NCBI GenBank assembly: GCA_900314535.1
Contig: OMVT01000009.1
Location: 1-63,483 of the forward strand
Source: an uncultured Olsenella sp.
Lineage (GTDB): Bacteria; Actinomycetota; Coriobacteriia; Coriobacteriales; Atopobiaceae
Direction of reading: 5' to 3'
DNA: 63,483 nt
Shown here piece by piece: positions 60,325 through 63,483 of this stretch. The notes under the pieces are model-generated. The model was not told where the DNA came from, did not search any database, and saw nothing but the letters and a program-made list of their open reading frames with translations. A program made the position numbers and the translations under genes. Numbering within the stretch: the stretch's first letter is position 1; every line of letters starts with the position of its first letter.

Positions 60325-60363
60325 AAAAACGCGCCGGGCCACCAGGAGTGGTACCGACGCGTT
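60325..60363 (-). terminator. intra-operon terminator after phnD
   Basis: Minus strand AACGCGTCGG / CCGGCGCGTT stem, with an inner ACCA/TGGT pairing, followed by TTTTT, nine bases after the phnD stop. Partial read-through would give excess binding protein over the membrane parts. Confidence 0.75.
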
Positions 60364-60372
60364 CAGAATGCC

Positions 60373-61461
60373 TTAAGAGTTGGAGCTCGACTTGAGCTTC
60401 TTGACCATTTCCTGAGCCTCGCGCTCGGAATCATAGTCGGAGTCCTGTGCCTCGACATAGCCGTTGTGGCTGTAGATGGCAATGACCTTCTTGCCTTCAT
60501 CGGTGTTGCCGATGTTGATCATGGCCTGGGAGAAGGCCTTCTTGAAGTCGTCGGTCATCGTCTTGGAGGCCTTGGAGGCAGAGATCGTGTCGTTGTAGAT
60601 CGGCTTCGTGACGCCGATGACATTCGTCTCGTCCCAGATGCTGGCAGTGCGGCTGTAGTCGGACGTCCACTTGGACTCATAGTCGCGACGGCCATCAGCA
60701 TAGACGCACAGAGCGTCGACCTGGCCGGAAGCGAGACGTGCGAAGGCGGAGCCGTAGGAGTCGGACTGGACAGCATGCGTAAGGTCGAGGACCGTCTTGC
60801 CGTAGTTGTCGTTGAGCCACAGGCACGGATAGATATAGCCTGCAGGAGAGCTCGAGCTCATGACGGACCAGTTGGCGCCGTTGATGTCGTCCCAGGTGAG
60901 CTCCTGGCCATTGTTGACCTTGTCGCCGAGAGCCTTGCCGGCATCGCTCGGGCCAGCGATGAGGAGGGCACGGTAGAACGTGACCTGCTGGTCGGATGCC
61001 GTGGTCGGCTTCTGGTCGTTCCAGTCCTTCGGATCGTCGGAGTCGATGGAAAGTCCATTGCGCGTAGCGGTGAGCAGGACCTCGCAGCCATCGGAGTAGA
61101 GGACATAGGTGCCGCCCGGAATGAAGCCCACGTCGATGGTACCGGAGGTCAGGCCCTCGCCGACTGCCTCATAGCTCGTGCCGACCGTGATGTCGACATC
61201 GTTCACGGTGTAGCCCTGGTTGCCGAGCTCATCGATGAGCATCTGCTTCAGAGGATCGGTAGCCGTGATGATCTGGTCAGGATCCTTGGAAGGCACGAAT
61301 GCAACGTGCAGCGTGTCGATCGTCTTGGACTCGCTGCTCGAAGAAGAGCTGCTCGAGCTGGAGTTGCCACAGCCAGCAAGCCCTGCTGCAGCCGCGCCTG
61401 CGGCTGCGAAGCCGAGGAACTGACGGCGGGACAGCGAAGACGAAACGATACCTTTCGACAT
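60373..61461 (-). CDS. phnD: PhnD-type phosphonate/organophosphate-binding lipoprotein
   Basis: 362 residues. Twin-arginine start (SRRQFLGFAAAGAAAAGLAGC) with lipidated Cys31, then a Ser-run linker. The mature part starts HVAFVPSKDPDQIITATDPLKQML, the PhnD entry block, and continues with IDVGFIPGGTYVLYSDG and the ATRNGL and SSSPAGYIYPCLWL phosphate-site regions. GAAGGGAG precedes the ATG at 61461. First gene of the operon with phnC, two phnE and the metallophosphatase. Specificity (phosphonate, phosphite or phosphate ester) cannot be told from sequence. Confidence 0.92.
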   Translation of the reverse strand: MSKGIVSSSLSRRQFLGFAAAGAAAAGLAGCGNSSSSSSSSSSESKTIDTLHVAFVPSKDPDQIITATDPLKQMLIDELGNQGYTVNDVDITVGTSYEAVGEGLTSGTIDVGFIPGGTYVLYSDGCEVLLTATRNGLSIDSDDPKDWNDQKPTTASDQQVTFYRALLIAGPSDAGKALGDKVNNGQELTWDDINGANWSVMSSSSPAGYIYPCLWLNDNYGKTVLDLTHAVQSDSYGSAFARLASGQVDALCVYADGRRDYESKWTSDYSRTASIWDETNVIGVTKPIYNDTISASKASKTMTDDFKKAFSQAMINIGNTDEGKKVIAIYSHNGYVEAQDSDYDSEREAQEMVKKLKSSSNS

Positions 61462-61740
61462 GGTTCTCCCTTCGATACGCAGGATCTGGACGCTCCCCGC
61501 GCCTTCCTGCAATCGCACAAAAGTGCGCCCGGTGCGCACATACCGTGCTGAGAATACACCTACTGGCAGGCTGAATCGTGCCAATTGCTGGCCCGTACAC
61601 TATGATTACGGATTGTTACGCAAACTGCACATTGCCAAATAGGAAGATGACATGAGAAGCAGGCATGCGCGAAATGCGCAGGAAGTTTCACGAAAGGCTG
61701 CTAAGGGACAAGGCTGAATGCAGTTGCAGGGAGGCACACA

Positions 61741-62298
61741 ATGGATGCAGCATTGGCAGCAATCAGGAGCGGCCACGCACAGATGGCAGGATGCTGCCTC
61801 GCCTATCTTGCCTGGTGGGCAATCTTCTTCTGGCCGAAGGTGGGAGGCCAGGAAGCCACAGGTCCGCTCCGCTATGTCGGTATCGCAGCCATCGTTCTGG
61901 CTGTCATCCTGGGCGCTCTGGGCGCTACGCGCATTGCCCAGGGTGCAGGCATCCTCGCTCCTCCCCATGCCGGCATCATCGCGCTTGCAGGAGGCATCGT
62001 GCTCTACATGGTCCTGCTCTTCGTGACCGAGCGCCTCTTCAGCCGGGTCCCTACGACCGAGCTTGTCCTCTTCTGTGCCTGGCTGGCACTCGAGCTCTTC
62101 TGCGCCGCAGGGCTCGCAGCGCAGGACAGCATCGCTTCTGCCGCGCTCATCACGATTCTTGCAGCCATCGGCTTCTTCCTGAGCCTTCTCTGCTATGTGA
62201 AGTACTACGAGCTTGCTCCGCTCGCCTCCTTCGTCTGCGGGTGCCTCCCGCTTGCAGGCATTGGCCTCATATCGCTCATCATCGCGCTTGCCATCTAG
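61741..62298 (+). CDS. small six-helix membrane protein, function unknown
   Basis: 185 residues with five or six closely spaced hydrophobic helices (LAYLAWWAIFFW, VGIAAIVLAVILGALGA, GIIALAGGIVLYMVLLFV, LVLFCAWLALELFCAAG, SAALITILAAIGFFLSLLCYV, PLAGIGLISLIIALAI) and almost no soluble part. The early PKVGGQEATGPL turn is the only polar loop of note. I do not recognise a family; similar small proteins occur in Coriobacteriia. GGGAGGCACACA precedes the ATG. Divergent from phnD and closed by a terminator. Confidence 0.65.
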   Translation: MDAALAAIRSGHAQMAGCCLAYLAWWAIFFWPKVGGQEATGPLRYVGIAAIVLAVILGALGATRIAQGAGILAPPHAGIIALAGGIVLYMVLLFVTERLFSRVPTTELVLFCAWLALELFCAAGLAAQDSIASAALITILAAIGFFLSLLCYVKYYELAPLASFVCGCLPLAGIGLISLIIALAI

Positions 62299-62315
62299 AT
62301 AGTCTAGATATGGAT

Positions 62316-62349
62316 AAGCATGCCCGCACCTTCCGGTACGGGCATGCTT
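62316..62349. terminator. bidirectional terminator between the membrane protein and ROK genes
   Basis: AAGCATGCCCG / CGGGCATGCTT, 11-bp perfect stem, 12-base loop, between convergent genes. Confidence 0.85.
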
Positions 62350-62374
62350 CATCTCGCACTGTCTCTGTCCTGCT

Positions 62375-63253
62375 TTATGCTTCGGCAAGCGCCTTCTTGC
62401 CAAGCTCGAGCGAGCCCAGGATGCCCTGGTCGCCATTGCAGCCGGCAGACACGATATAGCTGTCGAGATCCTGCATCTGGGGTGTCACGATATAGCCGTT
62501 CATCATGCGCGCCACCTTGCTGCGAACGAGCGGGAAGAGCTGCTCCTGGTGCATGACGCCACCACCGAGGACGATCTTCTTCGGCGAGTAGCAGAGAATG
62601 TAAGTCATGAGGCCCTGGGCAAGGTAGTAGCTCTCGAGGTCCCAGACGCGCGGATTATCGGTAAGCTCAGCTGCCGGCTTTCCCCAATGCTTCTGGATGG
62701 CAGGTCCGGCAGCAAGGCCTTCGAAGCAGTCATCATGATAGGGGCAGCTGCTCGGAGCTGTATCCTCAGGATCCCTCTTCAGAAGGATGTGCCCAGCCTC
62801 AGGATGCATCATGCCGTGCATGAGCTTGCCTTCGACCATGACACCAGCACCGATTCCTGTGCCGATCGTGACGTAAACGACGTAGTCAAGGCCCTTGGCA
62901 GCGCCGTAGACAGCCTCTCCGAGGCAGGCAACGTTCACATCCGTGTCATAGCCGACAGGTATATGGAGGCCCTCCACGAAAGCATTCCTGAAGTTGTAGT
63001 ACCGCCATGCCGTCTTCGGTGTCTCGAGGATGGAGCCGTAGAGCTTGTTTGCGGGGTCGACGCAGGTCGGGCCGAAAGCACCGATACCGAGAGCATCGAT
63101 ATTGCGCTCACGGAACCATTCGACCATCGGAGGTACGCACTCCTCAGGAGCTGTCGTCGGGACCGAATCACGCTCGAGGATGTGTCCTTCCTCATCGCCG
63201 ATGGCCATGACCATCTTCGTGCCGCCTGCTTCGAGTGCACCGATACGCGCCAC
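62375..63253 (-). CDS. ROK-family sugar kinase, probable fructokinase
   Basis: 292 residues. ATP phosphate-1 motif GALEAGGTKMVMAIG at the start, ROK signature in GTGIGAGVMVEGKLMHGMMHPEAGHILL, and the zinc-binding CPYHDDCFEGLAAGPA, the combination seen in GmuE/ScrK-type fructo- and mannokinases more than in glucokinases. I chose the GTG at 63253, eight bases after GAGG; an in-frame GTG at 63262 is possible. It phosphorylates a hexose in the cytoplasm. Together with manA and deoC it suggests scavenging of several sugars. Divergent from the gene at the right edge. Confidence 0.87.
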   Translation of the reverse strand: MARIGALEAGGTKMVMAIGDEEGHILERDSVPTTAPEECVPPMVEWFRERNIDALGIGAFGPTCVDPANKLYGSILETPKTAWRYYNFRNAFVEGLHIPVGYDTDVNVACLGEAVYGAAKGLDYVVYVTIGTGIGAGVMVEGKLMHGMMHPEAGHILLKRDPEDTAPSSCPYHDDCFEGLAAGPAIQKHWGKPAAELTDNPRVWDLESYYLAQGLMTYILCYSPKKIVLGGGVMHQEQLFPLVRSKVARMMNGYIVTPQMQDLDSYIVSAGCNGDQGILGSLELGKKALAEA

Positions 63254-63448
63254 TGCAATCACCTCATAGATCTCAGGGGTTAGCTGACCGATGACATGAT
63301 ATACCCCATCCGTAATCGGACATGCAGGGCTGAGGGTGAACGTAGCCTCAAAGGCCTTGTAAGGCTGTGCAGCCATTTGCCGAGACCACTGCACCCTCTG
63401 CCTGCTTCAGCGTACGATACAAGGAGGAATTCGTCCTGAGGAGGCACC

Positions 63449-63483
63449 ATGTCACGTCTCAAGCAGCTGAGGGCATATGTCGA
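63449..63483 (+). CDS. start of an unidentified gene at the window edge
   Basis: ATG with GAGGAGG upstream and 11 visible codons (MSRLKQLRAYV). Too short to identify. Confidence 0.5.
   Translation, partial: MSRLKQLRAYV

Noticed and set aside
1..63483. CRISPR arrays, prophage genes, rRNA, tmRNA or RNase P RNA.
   Set aside because: No regularly spaced repeats, phage structural genes or conserved RNA cores were seen on reading both strands.

Overview
The window reads as a stretch of chromosome from a high-GC, anaerobic Gram-positive bacterium, most likely a member of the Coriobacteriia (Olsenella/Atopobium/Collinsella-like). This is inferred from the gene set, not from a search: a three-subunit anaerobic sulfite reductase, a CarD-type RNA polymerase-binding protein, twin-arginine lipoprotein signals, the acetylase route to lysine, Ser/Thr-rich surface proteins, and a dense GC-rich coding style with strong G-rich ribosome binding sites. 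There is no rRNA, CRISPR array, prophage or complete insertion sequence. One tRNA gene (Leu, CAG) was found.

Layout. 1-3.4 kb: start of a class II fructose-bisphosphate aldolase, a Ser-rich membrane protein and an M18 aminopeptidase. 3.5-8.1 kb: an acetyl-type lysine/DAP cluster (dapH, lysA, N-acetyl-DAP deacetylase, aminotransferase). 8.2-11.4 kb: a TPP riboswitch driving a thiamine-binding protein and a thiXYZ-like ABC importer. 11.5-15.4 kb: an IS30-like remnant, then deoC-manA-sugar reductase, divergent from a GntR regulator. 15.5-21.4 kb: an RNA ligase beside tRNA-Leu, a DUF6262/TnpC-like protein, an aldo-keto reductase fused in frame to a sugar O-acetyltransferase, and a vWA / macro-domain-HTH pair. 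21.5-26.6 kb: a NarL-type two-component system divergent from an ABC-2 exporter. 26.7-29.4 kb: an HxlR regulator divergent from a four-gene redox/detoxification operon. 29.9-34 kb: asrABC and a LysR regulator.

34-43 kb: threonine aldolase, a beta-helix-like surface protein, a histidine phosphatase, a MetE-core protein with a LysR regulator, a nitroreductase, a CPA2 antiporter and an ATC-hydrolase-like protein. 43-48.7 kb: a YejK-like nucleoid protein divergent from a MarR protein with a long RGG tail, a ParE/Phd toxin-antitoxin pair between two near-identical hairpins, a PTS IIA(Glc), TatA and a LysR. 48.7-55.7 kb: CarD, Fic, DegV and a LolD/FtsX-type ABC system with a 1197-residue coiled-coil permease. 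55.9-63.5 kb: acylphosphatase, a phnDCEE-type importer ending in a cytoplasmic metallophosphatase, a small membrane protein and a ROK sugar kinase.

Most transcription units are short and closed by clear hairpin terminators, often shared between convergent genes. Several divergent promoters hold perfect or near-perfect palindromes that look like operators. The most unusual items are the MarR-RGG protein, the vWA/macro-HTH pair, the in-frame AKR-acetyltransferase fusion, the RNA ligase next to tRNA-Leu, and the hairpin-flanked toxin-antitoxin islet.
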